A DNA stretch of 64,000 bases from Microbacterium sp. lyk4-40-TSB-66 (GCF_030209475.1 NZ_JARVRW010000006.1:62001-126000), one strand, 5' to 3'. Numbered from the stretch's first letter, positions 1 through 9,379 are shown. A program made the numbers and translations. The notes: generated from the letters alone by a model not told the origin.

Positions 1-2
1 AC

Positions 3-881
3 ATCCTGCTGTCGGGCCCACCGGGCCTGGGCAAGACGACGCTCGCGATGATCGTCGCCCACGAGAGCGGCCGTCCGTTGCGCCTCTCGAGCGGTCCGGC
101 CATCCAGCACGCGGGCGACCTCGCCGCGCTGCTGTCGTCGCTGACACCGGGCGAGGTGCTGTTCATCGACGAGATCCACCGCATGGCGCGCTCGGCCGAA
201 GAGATGCTGTACCTCGCGATGGAGGACTTCCGCATCGACATCATGGTCGGCAAGGGCGCGGGTGCGACGAGCATCCCCCTCGACCTGTCCCCGTTCACCC
301 TCGTGGGTGCCACCACGCGAGCGGGCCTCCTGCCCAACCCGCTGCGCGACCGCTTCGGATTCACCGCCCACCTGGAGTACTACGAGCCCGAGGAGCTCGA
401 GCTGGTGGTCTCGCGCTCGGCGTCCATGCTCGACGTGGGACTCCCGGGCACGTCTCGTTCAGAGATCGCCCGCCGCTCCCGCGGCACACCCCGTATCGCC
501 AACCGCCTTCTGCGTCGCGTTCGCGACTACCTCGTCGTGCACGGCCCCTCCGCCGGCGCCGACGACGGCCACGCCGACCTCCGCACGGTCGGAGCCGCGC
601 TCGATCTCTACGACGTCGATTCGATCGGCCTCGACCGCCTCGACCGTGCGGTGCTCGACGCCCTCGTCCGTCGTTTCCGCGGGGGTCCGGTGGGTCTGAG
701 CACACTCGCCGTCGCCGTCGGCGAGGAGCCCGAGACCATCGAATCGGTGGTCGAGCCCTACCTCGTGCGCATCGGATTCATGGGGCGCACGCCCCGCGGC
801 CGCGTGGCGACACCCGACGCCTACGACCACCTCGGCGCCCCCCACCCCGACGGCCTGCTCCGGTTCAGCCAGGGCGTATGA
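3..881 (+). CDS. ruvB: Holliday junction branch migration ATPase RuvB (5' end outside window)
   Basis: Motor subunit of the RuvAB complex that drives branch migration of Holliday junctions. The frame is open from the window edge, so about 50 N-terminal residues of a normal ~340-residue RuvB are missing. Visible are Walker [10 protein letters not shown] (residues 5-13 of the fragment), Walker B with DEIH, the sensor-1/arginine-finger stretch [18 protein letters not shown], and a C-terminal winged helix ([14 protein letters not shown] to the end). It is followed by yajC-secD-secF-relA, the usual actinobacterial order after ruvC-ruvA-ruvB. The stop is TGA at 879-881. Identification is firm; only the start is unseen. 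Confidence 0.97.
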   Translation: MLLSGPPGLGKTTLAMIVAHESGRPLRLSSGPAIQHAGDLAALLSSLTPGEVLFIDEIHRMARSAEEMLYLAMEDFRIDIMVGKGAGATSIPLDLSPFTLVGATTRAGLLPNPLRDRFGFTAHLEYYEPEELELVVSRSASMLDVGLPGTSRSEIARRSRGTPRIANRLLRRVRDYLVVHGPSAGADDGHADLRTVGAALDLYDVDSIGLDRLDRAVLDALVRRFRGGPVGLSTLAVAVGEEPETIESVVEPYLVRIGFMGRTPRGRVATPDAYDHLGAPHPDGLLRFSQGV

Positions 882-883
882 CC

Positions 884-889
884 TATACT
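884..889 (+). promoter_or_regulatory. candidate -10 box upstream of yajC
   Basis: TATACT lies three bases after the ruvB stop and about 73 bases before the yajC ATG, a good sigma-70-type -10 hexamer in a very GC-rich setting. No convincing -35 box is visible. If used, yajC-secD-secF have a promoter separate from ruvB. Confidence 0.5.
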
Positions 890-961
890 CGGCGGGGGAT
901 TCCCCGACCCTCGCTAGGCAGTGCCGCACGGCGCGCCTGATTTGAAAGGTGCACCGCCTCC

Positions 962-1402
962 ATGGACAGTCTCCTCCTTCCCCTTCTGCTAGCCGGCCTG
1001 CTCGTCTTCATGTTCGTGAGCTCGCGTCGCCGCATGAAGAAGCAGAAGGCCGAGCAGGAGAAGAAGGCCCGCGACACCGTCCCCGGCGCCGAGGTGCTGC
1101 TGCAGGGTGGCCTGTACGGCACCATCGTCGAGTACGACGGCGAAGACCTCGACAAGCCCGCGCTCGTCGAGATCGCCCCCGGCATCGTCATCAAGGTGCA
1201 CAGCCAGGCCGTGCTGCGCATCGTCGACCCGATCGAGGGAGCCGTCACCGAAGACGAGTTCATCGAGGCCGAAGAGTCCGAGGCCGAGTACATCGCGGGT
1301 GTCGCCGACGGCGACACCACTTCGATCAGCGACGACAAGCGCGCCGCGCGCCAGAACACCGTCGACATCGAGCGCGACGACAAGGACCGCCCCGCAGTCT
1401 GA
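962..1402 (+). CDS. yajC: preprotein translocase accessory subunit YajC
   Basis: Small membrane protein of the SecDF-YajC complex, which associates with SecYEG and assists the late stages of secretion. The 146-residue product starts with one hydrophobic segment (residues about 2-19), then a basic stretch (RRRMKKQKAEQEKK) and the conserved beta-rich region with GGLYGTIVEYDG. The C-terminal ~50 residues are acidic and low in complexity, longer than in typical ~110-residue YajC proteins. The ATG follows a weak GAAAGGT ribosome-binding site at about 943-949. The position directly before secD supports the call. Confidence 0.93.
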   Translation: MDSLLLPLLLAGLLVFMFVSSRRRMKKQKAEQEKKARDTVPGAEVLLQGGLYGTIVEYDGEDLDKPALVEIAPGIVIKVHSQAVLRIVDPIEGAVTEDEFIEAEESEAEYIAGVADGDTTSISDDKRAARQNTVDIERDDKDRPAV

Positions 1403-1450
1403 TCGCCTCCCCACTCCTTCTCGTTCACCGCCGCACAGAAAGCCGACTCC

Positions 1451-3160
1451 GTGGCGCCCTCGACTCCTGTCCGTCATGCCTGGCGCGTATTGACCGGACT
1501 GCTCGCCATCACCGGCGTGCTGTTCGGCATCAACGCCCTGGGTGTGTACACCTTCAATGCCAGTTCCTGGACCCCCGACCTCGCCCTCGACCTCCAGGGC
1601 GGCACGCAGATCATCCTGCAGGCCCAGACCACCGACGGCGCAGCGCCCGACAGCGAGCAGCTGCAGCAGGCCGTCACGATCATCCGCCAGCGCGTCGACG
1701 CCTCCGGTGTCGGTGAGACCGACGTCGCGACCGAGGGTGGCCGCAACATCGTCGTGCAGATCCCCGGCCAGGCCGACGAGGCCACACGCGAGCGCATTCA
1801 GAGCTCCGCGCAGCTGCAGCTGCGTCCGGTGCTTTTCACCGGTGCGCAGGGAACCTCGTTCGTCGGCGCCGACGGCACCTCGACGCCGTACCCCACGCCT
1901 GATCCCGCGCTGCCGTCGACACCGACCGCCGCACCGACCGATGCCAGCGATCCTGCGTACATCACGCCGGCACTGCAGGCGGAGTTCCTCGCGTACGACT
2001 GCGCGAACCCCCCGTCGAACCCCGCCGAGGCTCCGGCCGACCAGCCCATGATCACGTGCGGCATCGAAGACGGCGGAAAGTACATCCTCGGGCCCGTCGA
2101 GCTCAACGGCACCGACATCACCGACGCGACCAACGGTCAGGAGCAGAACACGGGCCGCTGGGCCGTGAACCTCGTCTTCAACGACCAGGGCACCCAGACC
2201 TTCGGCGAGATCAGCCAGCGCCTGGTGGCCCTGCAGCCGCCGCTCAATCAGTTCGCGTTCGTCCTCGACGGCTCGGTGCTCTCGGCGCCCGTCATGCAGG
2301 GGACCATCCTCGACGGCCGTCCGAGCATCACCGGCAGCTTCACGCAGGAGTCGTCCAAGGCTCTCGCCGACCAGCTGAAGTACGGTGCCCTTCCGTTGAG
2401 CTTCACCGTGGTCAGCTCCGACACCGTTTCGGCCACCCTCGGATCGCAGCAGCTGCAGATCGGATTCATCGCCGGCCTCATCGGCCTCGGCCTGGTCGCG
2501 ATCTACTCGCTCATCGTCTACCGCGCCCTCGGCACCGTGATCATCGCCTCGCTCGGCGTCATGGCGGTGTTGACGTACGTGGCGCTGTGCATCCTGGCAT
2601 GGCGGGCCGGGTTCCGTCTGTCGCTCGCCGGCGTCGCGGGTCTGATCGTCACTATCGGCTTCACCGCGGACTCGTTCATCGTCTACTTCGAGCGCATCCG
2701 AGACGAGTTGCGCGACGGCAAGTCGATCACGGCGGCTGTCGAAGACGGCTGGGCCCGCGCGAAGCGCACGATCTACATCTCGAAGTCGATCAACATCCTG
2801 GCCGCGGTCGTGCTGTATATCCTCGCGGATGCCACGGTGAAGGGCTTCGCATTCACCCTGGGTCTGACGACGGCGATCGACATCCTGATCTTCATCCTGT
2901 TCACCCACCCGGTCATGCAGCTCCTGGCCCGCACCCGGTTCTTCGGCTCGGGCCACCCGCTCTCCGGTATGGACCCCCACGCGCTGGGAGCCGTCTACCG
3001 CGGACGCGCCCAGTTCCGCGCCCCCGTCGCCGACGCGTCACGCGTCAAGCGGTCGCGTGGCGAGGCCCAGCGCCGTCAGACCATCGCGGAACGCAAGCAG
3101 GCCGAGCTCGCTGCCGCCGGCCGCGGCGATAGCCGCTCCACGAAGGAGGGAGACGACTGA
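1451..3160 (+). CDS. secD: protein translocase subunit SecD
   Basis: Proton-motive-force-driven membrane factor that pulls secreted proteins through SecYEG. The 569-residue product has an N-terminal membrane segment (residues about 12-32), the periplasmic motif DLALDLQGGTQII, a large extracytoplasmic domain, and a five-helix C-terminal membrane domain from about residue 335 containing GLIVTIGFTADSFIVYFERI. A Pro/Thr-rich insertion at about residues 145-165 looks like a flexible linker. Starts at GTG with a weak ribosome-binding site, 48 bases after yajC. The stop TGA overlaps the secF ATG by one base, so the pair is probably translationally coupled. Confidence 0.95.
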   Translation: MAPSTPVRHAWRVLTGLLAITGVLFGINALGVYTFNASSWTPDLALDLQGGTQIILQAQTTDGAAPDSEQLQQAVTIIRQRVDASGVGETDVATEGGRNIVVQIPGQADEATRERIQSSAQLQLRPVLFTGAQGTSFVGADGTSTPYPTPDPALPSTPTAAPTDASDPAYITPALQAEFLAYDCANPPSNPAEAPADQPMITCGIEDGGKYILGPVELNGTDITDATNGQEQNTGRWAVNLVFNDQGTQTFGEISQRLVALQPPLNQFAFVLDGSVLSAPVMQGTILDGRPSITGSFTQESSKALADQLKYGALPLSFTVVSSDTVSATLGSQQLQIGFIAGLIGLGLVAIYSLIVYRALGTVIIASLGVMAVLTYVALCILAWRAGFRLSLAGVAGLIVTIGFTADSFIVYFERIRDELRDGKSITAAVEDGWARAKRTIYISKSINILAAVVLYILADATVKGFAFTLGLTTAIDILIFILFTHPVMQLLARTRFFGSGHPLSGMDPHALGAVYRGRAQFRAPVADASRVKRSRGEAQRRQTIAERKQAELAAAGRGDSRSTKEGDD

Positions 3161-4146
3161 TGCGCTCCATGACGCAACTCGGTAACGACCTCTATTCGGG
3201 AAAGACCTCCTTCCCGTTCGTGCAGCGTCGCCGCCTGTGGTTCATCATCGCCGCGGTGCTCGTCATCGGTGCCGCGCTCGTGCCGCTGTTCCGCCCGGTG
3301 CAGTTCTCCATCGAGTTCACCGGCGGTGCGCAGTTCACCGTGTCGAACCCGGCCTCCCTCGACCAGTCGCTCGCGACGGGGGCCGTCACCTCGGTTCTCC
3401 CGGGTGCCACCACGCGCGTGTCGACGATCAACGACCAGGCCGTACGCGTCCAGACCGACCAGCTCGACAACGACGAGGCCCAGGCCGTGTCGGCCGCCCT
3501 CGCCACCGCGTACGACGTGCCGTCGTCCGAGATCACGAACTCGTTCATCGGCCCGACCTGGGGCAACGACGTCACGCGCCAGTCGCTGTGGGGTCTGTCG
3601 ATCTTCCTCGCGCTGACGTTCCTGATCCTCGCGATCTACTTCCGCACGTGGAAGATGTCCGTCGCGGCGATCATCGGTCTCGTCGACGTGCTCGTCATCA
3701 CCATCGGCGTGTACGCCGTCTTCGGGTTCGAGATCTCGCCGGCCGCCGTCATCGGCTTCCTGACGATCCTCTCGTACGCGTTGTACGACACCACCGTCGT
3801 CTTCGACAAGGTGCGCGAGAACACCCGGGAGGACGGCGAGATATCCGGCCGCACGTTCGCGGAGTCGGTCAACCTCGCCGCCAACCAGACGCTCATCCGC
3901 TCGATCAACACCACCGTGGTCGCGATCCTGCCGGTCGGCGCGATCCTCTTCATCGGCGTGCCCCTGGGCGCCCGCACGCTGAGCGACATCTCGCTGTCGA
4001 TCTTCGTCGGAACCATCGTCGCGGCGTACTCCACGCTGTTCGTCGCCGTGCCGATGTACGCCCTCCTGCGCGAGAAGGAGCAGCCGGTGGCCCAGCGCGA
4101 CGCGCGCGTGCGAGCCGCTCGCGAGAAGGCAGGGGTTCCGGCCTGA
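3160..4146 (+). CDS. secF: protein translocase subunit SecF
   Basis: Partner of SecD in the secretion motor. The 328-residue protein has a first membrane helix (about residues 25-45), the signature SIEFTGGAQFTV, a periplasmic domain, and a five-helix C-terminal domain with the conserved SYALYDTTVVFDKVREN stretch. Length and topology are normal. The ATG overlaps the secD stop (TGATG). A strong hairpin 34 bases downstream of the stop ends the operon. Confidence 0.96.
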   Translation: MRSMTQLGNDLYSGKTSFPFVQRRRLWFIIAAVLVIGAALVPLFRPVQFSIEFTGGAQFTVSNPASLDQSLATGAVTSVLPGATTRVSTINDQAVRVQTDQLDNDEAQAVSAALATAYDVPSSEITNSFIGPTWGNDVTRQSLWGLSIFLALTFLILAIYFRTWKMSVAAIIGLVDVLVITIGVYAVFGFEISPAAVIGFLTILSYALYDTTVVFDKVRENTREDGEISGRTFAESVNLAANQTLIRSINTTVVAILPVGAILFIGVPLGARTLSDISLSIFVGTIVAAYSTLFVAVPMYALLREKEQPVAQRDARVRAAREKAGVPA

Positions 4147-4179
4147 GGCCGGACCCGCATCACAGCACCCCGTTCCCCG

Positions 4180-4210
4180 GTGAGGCCCCGACAGCATGTC
4201 GGGGCCTCAC
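4180..4210 (+). terminator. terminator hairpin after secF
   Basis: A perfect 14-bp inverted repeat, GTGAGGCCCCGACA and its complement, with a 3-base GCA loop. There is no T-run, as is common for high-GC actinobacterial terminators. It separates the sec operon from relA. Confidence 0.75.
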
Positions 4211-4221
4211 CTGTCGGGGCG

Positions 4222-4227
4222 TAGACT
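4222..4227 (+). promoter_or_regulatory. candidate -10 box for relA
   Basis: TAGACT 12 bases after the secF terminator and 30 bases before the relA ATG. The same hexamer occurs before efp, pyrR, the MBL/Rieske gene, the HGxxPAAW gene and lgt, which supports it as this organism's housekeeping -10 element. No -35 consensus is evident. Confidence 0.55.
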
Positions 4228-4256
4228 GGGAAGAACGGCCCTAGGGAGAGGTGGCG

Positions 4257-6506
4257 ATGACCGAGACCACGTCTTCCGCGCCGCCGCCGTCTTCTCTGCG
4301 ACGCCTCGTTCCGCGCATCTTCTCCCGCGCGGCCCGCCGCGACGACGTCGACAAGCTGTTGCGCACCGTACGCACTCATCACCCCAAGGGCGATCTCGCG
4401 ATCATCGAGCGGGCTTATGCCGTCGCCGACAAGGCGCACGACGGTCAGAAGCGTCAGAGCGGTGAGCCGTACATCACCCACCCGCTCGCGGTGGCGCAGA
4501 TCCTCGCCGAACTCGGCCTCGGCCCCAAGGCGATCGCGGCCGCCCTCCTGCACGACACGGTGGAGGACACCGGCTATCCCCTCGACGAACTCGCCGCCGA
4601 CTTCGGCGACGAAGTGGCGATGTTGGTCGATGGAGTCACCAAGCTCGACAAGGTCAAGTACGGCGACAGCGCCCAGGCCGAGACCGTCCGCAAGATGATC
4701 GTGGCGATGTCGAAAGACATCCGCGTCCTGCTCATCAAGCTCGCAGACCGCCTGCACAACGCGCGCACCTGGGGCTTCGTCCCCCCGCACAAGGCGGCGA
4801 AGAAAGCCACCGAGACGCTCGAGATCTATGCGCCGCTCGCGCACCGCCTCGGCATCCAGGCCATCAAGAGCGAGCTCGAAGACCTCTCGTTCGCCGTGAT
4901 GCACCCCAAGCTCTACGCCGAGATCGAAAGCCTCGTCAAGCAGCGCACCCCGCAGCGCGAGCAGTACGTGCAGAACGTCATCGACGCCGTCGACGCCGAC
5001 CTGCGCGAGCTGCGCGTGCGCGGCCGCGTCATGGGACGGCCGAAGCAGCTGTACTCCGTGTACCAGAAGATGGTCGTGCGAGGTCGCGAGTTCGACGACA
5101 TCTACGACCTCATCGGCATCCGCATCCTGGTGGGTACCGTGCGCGACTGCTACGCCGTGCTCGGCGCGATCCACGCCCGGTGGACGCCGCTGCCCGGCCG
5201 CTTCAAGGACTACATCGCGACCCCGAAGTTCAACCTCTACCAGTCGCTCCACACCACGGTCATCGGTCCCGGCGGACGCACCGTCGAGATCCAGATCCGC
5301 ACGCACGAGATGCACCAGCAGGCCGAGTTCGGTGTCGCCGCGCACTGGAAGTACAAAGAGCGCATGGCCGGCACGAAGTCGGATGCCAAGGCCGTCGACG
5401 CCGACATGGCGTGGATCGCCCACATCTCCGACTGGCAGGCGGAGACCGCTGATCCGGGGGAGTTCCTCGACTCTCTGCGGTTCGAGATCGGCGCGAAAGA
5501 GGTCTACGTCTTCACCCCGAAGGGCCGTGTCGTCGGTCTTCCCACCGGTGCGACACCGGTCGACTTCGCCTACGCGGTGCACACCGAGATCGGCCACCGC
5601 ACCATGGGGGCCAAGGTCAACGGGCGTCTCGTTCCGTTGGAGTCGACACTGCAGAGCGGCGACGTGGTCGAGGTCTTCACCTCGAAGAACCCCGACGCCG
5701 GCCCCAGCCAGGACTGGCTGGGCTTCGTCAAGAGCACGCGCGCGCGCAACAAGATCCGCGGATGGTTCACGAAGGAGCGTCGCGAAGAGGCGATCGAGCA
5801 GGGCAAGGACTCCATCGCCCGCGCGATGCGCCGACAGAACCTCCCGCTGCAGCGCCTGATGAGCCAGGACTCGTTCACCGAGGTCGCGAGACTCTTCCAC
5901 TACGAGGACGTCTCGGCACTGTACGCCGCGGTCGGCGAGGGACACGTCTCGACCCAGTCGGTGATCGAGAAGGTCACGGCCCTGGTCAGCGTCGAAGAGA
6001 CCAACACCGGTCCCATCGACATCCCCGTCGGACGCAGCCGGGCTCCGCGTGGCGGCGACTCCGGCGTGCTCGTGCGCGGTGCCCCCGACATCCTGGTGAA
6101 GCTCGCGAAGTGCTGCACCCCGGTCCCCGGCGACGAGATCGTCGGATTCGTGACCCGAGGCAGCGGCGTCTCCGTGCACCGCGGCGACTGCACCAACGTG
6201 CGCGCGCTCAAAGAGGAGCCCGACCGTCTGATCGAGGTCGAGTGGGCTCCAACGACCAAGAGCGTCTTCCTCGTGCAGATCCAGGTCGAGGCCCTCGACC
6301 GCTCGGGGCTGCTCAGCGACGTCACGCGGGTGCTCAGCGAGCATCACGTCAACATCCTGTCGGCGACGGTGTCGACCACGAACGACCGGTTGGCCCTCAG
6401 CAAGTTCGTCTTCGAGATGGGCGACACCGTGCACCTCGACCGCGTGCTGAACGCCGTCCGGCGCATCGACGCCGTCTACGACGTCTATCGCGTCACCTCG
6501 TCGTAA
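4257..6506 (+). CDS. relA: bifunctional (p)ppGpp synthetase/hydrolase (RelA/SpoT family, Rel)
   Basis: Makes and degrades the stringent-response alarmone (p)ppGpp. Domains in order: HD hydrolase (about residues 60-200, with the metal motif LLHDTVEDTG), synthetase (about 245-350, with FNLYQSLHTTVIGPGGRTVE and EIQIRTHEMH), TGS (about 405-465), a Cys-rich zinc-finger segment (KCCTPVPGDEIVGF to RGDCTN, about 610-655) and ACT (about 670-745). An intact HD motif and intact synthetase motif suggest a bifunctional Rel. ATG 4257 is preferred to GTG 4251 because GGGAGAG at 4244-4250 then has normal spacing. The 3' end overlaps the convergent minus-strand gene by 14 bases. Confidence 0.96.
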   Translation: MTETTSSAPPPSSLRRLVPRIFSRAARRDDVDKLLRTVRTHHPKGDLAIIERAYAVADKAHDGQKRQSGEPYITHPLAVAQILAELGLGPKAIAAALLHDTVEDTGYPLDELAADFGDEVAMLVDGVTKLDKVKYGDSAQAETVRKMIVAMSKDIRVLLIKLADRLHNARTWGFVPPHKAAKKATETLEIYAPLAHRLGIQAIKSELEDLSFAVMHPKLYAEIESLVKQRTPQREQYVQNVIDAVDADLRELRVRGRVMGRPKQLYSVYQKMVVRGREFDDIYDLIGIRILVGTVRDCYAVLGAIHARWTPLPGRFKDYIATPKFNLYQSLHTTVIGPGGRTVEIQIRTHEMHQQAEFGVAAHWKYKERMAGTKSDAKAVDADMAWIAHISDWQAETADPGEFLDSLRFEIGAKEVYVFTPKGRVVGLPTGATPVDFAYAVHTEIGHRTMGAKVNGRLVPLESTLQSGDVVEVFTSKNPDAGPSQDWLGFVKSTRARNKIRGWFTKERREEAIEQGKDSIARAMRRQNLPLQRLMSQDSFTEVARLFHYEDVSALYAAVGEGHVSTQSVIEKVTALVSVEETNTGPIDIPVGRSRAPRGGDSGVLVRGAPDILVKLAKCCTPVPGDEIVGFVTRGSGVSVHRGDCTNVRALKEEPDRLIEVEWAPTTKSVFLVQIQVEALDRSGLLSDVTRVLSEHHVNILSATVSTTNDRLALSKFVFEMGDTVHLDRVLNAVRRIDAVYDVYRVTSS

Positions 6507-7032
6507 CCCCCGACAGCAGGAGCGCCGCGCGTCGTCCGTGAGGGAATCGCGGATGCCGCGCGAGCCACTGTTCGGCCGCGCCGCGCACGAGCGGATCGGC
6601 GACCGCCCAGGTGCGCGCGAGCGCCTGGTCGGCGCCGTCGTCGGAGCGGGCGAGGTCGACGAGCGTCCGCCCGGGCGAGCTCACGTGCACGCCCGCGACC
6701 GCGCACACGTCGACGGGCTCCAGACGCACGTCGTGGAAGACGGTGCGGGCGTCGGAACGCGCACGCGCACGTGTCGCCCCCGCCCTCTGCACGTGGTGCG
6801 GCGTCGGCTCCTCGGACACCGCCCCGTGGATCCACGCCGCACTGGCACGCACGGCAGCCCACCGATCGCCCAGCAGGGGAAGCAGACTGCGGGCGCGCAT
6901 CCACGGCGTCTCGGCGGCGTCGGCGGGCATGAACCCCTCGCCGAGGGGTACGAGCAGGCCGTCGAGGCAGGCGGCGGACAGTTCGGCGAGCGAGAGTCGC
7001 TCGTCGACGAAGAACAGGAAGGGCGACACCAT
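6493..7032 (-). CDS. AbiEi-like (type IV antitoxin family) protein, orphan
   Basis: A 179-residue protein resembling the C-terminal part of AbiEi-family antitoxins common in Microbacteriaceae: a start with DERLSLAELSAACLDGLL, a central LSAAWIHG-like segment (SAAWIHGAV, about residues 64-72), an HDVRLEPVDV stretch and the conserved block GVHVSSPGRTLVDLAR (about 119-134). The nuclease-like fold is inferred from family knowledge. No AbiEii nucleotidyltransferase toxin is next to it, so it may have another role. It converges on relA, with 14 bases of overlap. Family assignment is moderate. Confidence 0.6.
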   Translation of the reverse strand: MVSPFLFFVDERLSLAELSAACLDGLLVPLGEGFMPADAAETPWMRARSLLPLLGDRWAAVRASAAWIHGAVSEEPTPHHVQRAGATRARARSDARTVFHDVRLEPVDVCAVAGVHVSSPGRTLVDLARSDDGADQALARTWAVADPLVRGAAEQWLARHPRFPHGRRAALLLSGVTTR

Positions 7033-7095
7033 CCCGTCAGTGTGGCGGGGTGATGTCGCCCAGGACGCCGGAGCGTCGGACCTGTGGAGAACCGA

Positions 7096-8859
7096 TCAGC
7101 CGCCGAGCGCGCGCAGCCAGGTGCGACGCGCCTCGAGGGCCTCCTTGGCCTGCGCTACGGCGCGCTTGTCGCCGCGGGCTTCGGCCTCGGCGACCTCGGC
7201 CTCGAGCTTGTCGATCGCGTCGGTCAGCTGACGCGTCATGTCGTTGGCGCGGGCCTTCTGCTCGGGATCGTTGCGCTTCCAGTCGGCGTCTTCGCGCGTG
7301 CGCACGCTCTGCTCGATCTTGCGGAGCTCGTCGTCGAGGGTGCGTTCCTTGTCGCGCGGGAAGATGCGTCCGATCTCGTCCCACTGACGCTGGATCGCGG
7401 TCAGTTTCTGACGGGCGGTCGCGAGGTTCTTCTCGTCGACGATCGTGGCCGCCTCCTCGAGAAGAGCGCGCTTCTGCTCGATCTTCTCGATCGACGCCTC
7501 ACTCTCCGCGGACTCGCGCTCGATGCGCGCCCCGTAGAGGGCGTCGCCGGCGGCCTTGAAGCGCGCCCACAGCGCGTCATCGACCTTGCGGCCCGCACGT
7601 CCCGACGCCTTCCACGCGTCGAGCAGGTCGCGGTAGGCGTTGATCCCGTCTTCGCCGCGCGGAGCGAGCGCCTCGGCACGCTCGACCAGACGCGTCTTGG
7701 CCTCGCGGGCGGACTTGTGCGTCTCATCGAGCGACGAGAAGAACTCGCGGCGGTGACGGTCGACCGTGGCGCGTGCGTCGCGGAAGCGACGCCACAGCTG
7801 CTGGGCGGTCGACTTCGACAGGCGCGGGCCGTTCTGCTGGTGTGCCTGCCACCGGTCGAACAGCGCCGTCATGTCGGCGGTCATCTGCTTCCACTGCACG
7901 GTCTGCGGATCGCGGGCCGCGAGGGCCTCGGCTTCTTCGACGATCGCGGTGCGCTCGCGCACGGCTTCTTCGCTCGCCTGCTTGGCGGCGACGGCCTCGG
8001 TCTCACTGGCCTCGGCGAGTTCGGCGGTGAGGGCGTCGACGCGGGCGATGAGGGCGGCCAGATCGCCCACGGCCGCAGCGCCGTCGAGCTTCGCGCGCAG
8101 CGTCTTCGCGGTGGAGCGCAGATCGGACGCCGATGCACCACCGCGGCGGTGACGGGTCTCGATCAGCGTGACCTCGCCGGCCAGGTCGGAGAACTTGCGC
8201 TGGAAGTACGCGAGGGCCTCGGCGGGCGTGCCGTCGGGGTACTGGCCGACCTCGCGCCAGTCGTCTCCTTCGCGGACCGACACGGTGCCGTCGTCGTCGA
8301 CGCGACCCCACGGCGGGGTCGTGGTCTTCGACGCCGTCGCCCCGGGGGGCGGTCCGGGCAGACGGGGGCCGGGGCGGGCCGCCGGCTGTGCGGGGGAGGG
8401 TGCGGCGGGAGCCGGCTCGGCATCCTGCGCGGATTCCGCGTCCGCAGCGGGCTCGTCAGCGGCCGTCTCGGTGTCGCCGGCGGGCTCGGCGTCGATTGCG
8501 GCGGCGGTCTCGGGCTCCTGGGCCTCGGCCTCGGCTGCGGTCTCCGCATCGGCGACGGGCTCGTCTGCGACCGTCTCGACGTCGGCGACGGGCTCGTCTG
8601 CGACCGTCTCGACGTCGGCGACGGGCTCGCCCTCGAGCGATTCGGCGGCGGCGGCCTCGTCGTCCGGGACGGGCTCGCCCCCGGCGCTCGGGTCGCTGTC
8701 GGGCACCGCGTCGGCGGCGACACCGGCGGCGGAAGCCGTCTGCTCACCGGCGGTGGAGACGTCGTCGGTCAGCACCTCGGTCGTGGAGGAATCGTCGGCC
8801 TCGACGTTGCTCGCGGCGTCGCGCGGGTCGGAGGTCTCGGGGGTGGAAGCGGAAGACAC
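7096..8859 (-). CDS. DUF349 domain-containing protein
   Basis: About 588-residue cytoplasmic protein of unknown function, made largely of repeated charged helical DUF349 units (RWQAHQQNGP, WKASGRAGRKVDDALWARF, QRQWDEIGRIFPRDKE). The first ~190 residues are an acidic Ala/Glu/Asp/Val/Pro-rich disordered region containing an exact 33-bp tandem repeat. Actinobacterial members sit near rarA, as here. Start choice: GTG 8859 follows GAGGTG by 6 bases; an in-frame GTG at 8868 is possible but lies within that ribosome-binding site. Family call is firm; function is unknown. Confidence 0.85.
   Translation of the reverse strand: MSSASTPETSDPRDAASNVEADDSSTTEVLTDDVSTAGEQTASAAGVAADAVPDSDPSAGGEPVPDDEAAAAESLEGEPVADVETVADEPVADVETVADEPVADAETAAEAEAQEPETAAAIDAEPAGDTETAADEPAADAESAQDAEPAPAAPSPAQPAARPGPRLPGPPPGATASKTTTPPWGRVDDDGTVSVREGDDWREVGQYPDGTPAEALAYFQRKFSDLAGEVTLIETRHRRGGASASDLRSTAKTLRAKLDGAAAVGDLAALIARVDALTAELAEASETEAVAAKQASEEAVRERTAIVEEAEALAARDPQTVQWKQMTADMTALFDRWQAHQQNGPRLSKSTAQQLWRRFRDARATVDRHRREFFSSLDETHKSAREAKTRLVERAEALAPRGEDGINAYRDLLDAWKASGRAGRKVDDALWARFKAAGDALYGARIERESAESEASIEKIEQKRALLEEAATIVDEKNLATARQKLTAIQRQWDEIGRIFPRDKERTLDDELRKIEQSVRTREDADWKRNDPEQKARANDMTRQLTDAIDKLEAEVAEAEARGDKRAVAQAKEALEARRTWLRALGG
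8551..8616 (-). repeat. 33-bp tandem repeat inside the DUF349 gene
   Basis: Two exact adjacent 33-bp copies (8551-8583 and 8584-8616) plus the start of a third. They encode 11-residue repeats of the type VADEPVADVET in the acidic N-terminal region. Being in multiples of three, copy-number change would keep the frame. Confidence 0.85.
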
Positions 8860-8940
8860 GAATAGCACCTCATCGCGGCAGAGCCGCCTGGGGGAGAAGG
8901 ACCCTCCGAGCCTAGTACGAGCGGCCCCGTCGACACAGGA

Positions 8941-9252
8941 TCAGGGTGCGGTGGACTCCGTGGCATCCGGTGCCGGGGTCGCCGGGGTCTCGGTCGCGGG
9001 GGTGCTCGGCGCGGGGGTGCTCGGGGCAGGGGTCGACGTGGGCTCCGGCGCGGGCATCCCGGGTCCGGCGACGAAGTAGGCGGTCTGCGCACCGATCGCG
9101 CCGAGGATGACGACGAGGCCCACGACGGGCGCGATCGCATTGTCGCGCGTGCGCCGGCGTCCCTGCCGTTCGTGCAGCTCGACGCGAGCCTGGTAGGCGC
9201 GGGCGCGCTCACGCTGCTCCCGCGTCTGTCGATCATTTCCGCGCGTCGCCAC
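8941..9252 (-). CDS. small single-pass membrane protein, unknown function
   Basis: About 103 residues: a charged N-terminus rich in Arg/Gln (RQTREQRERARAYQARVEL), one hydrophobic segment (VVGLVVILGAIGAQTAYFVA, roughly residues 45-65) and a low-complexity Pro/Thr/Ala tail with SPAPSTPA-like repeats. Topology N-in/C-out is inferred from the basic residues before the helix. GTG 9252 is chosen because GGAGG stands 5 bases upstream; an upstream in-frame ATG at 9324 lacks one. No recognised family. Confidence 0.6.
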   Translation of the reverse strand: MATRGNDRQTREQRERARAYQARVELHERQGRRRTRDNAIAPVVGLVVILGAIGAQTAYFVAGPGMPAPEPTSTPAPSTPAPSTPATETPATPAPDATESTAP

Positions 9253-9367
9253 GTCGACCTCCTCTGCCCGTCCGGACTCGTCGATCCTACAAACACCGGA
9301 ACCGTCGTCTCCTCGTCCGCCCACCGCGGGCGGCGGCGGGGACGGGTCCGTTGTCGGAGCCCCCGGT

Positions 9368-9373
9368 TAGCCT
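9368..9373 (+). promoter_or_regulatory. candidate leaderless promoter (-10) of rarA
   Basis: TAGCCT is followed by exactly 6 bases and the rarA GTG at 9380. No ribosome-binding site precedes the GTG, so transcription probably begins at or next to the start codon. Confidence 0.5.
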
Positions 9374-9379
9374 TGAGCG

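Noticed and set aside
3636..6434. A 932-codon antisense frame opposite secF and relA
   Set aside because: Spans the secF terminator and relA start; no motif; shadow frame.
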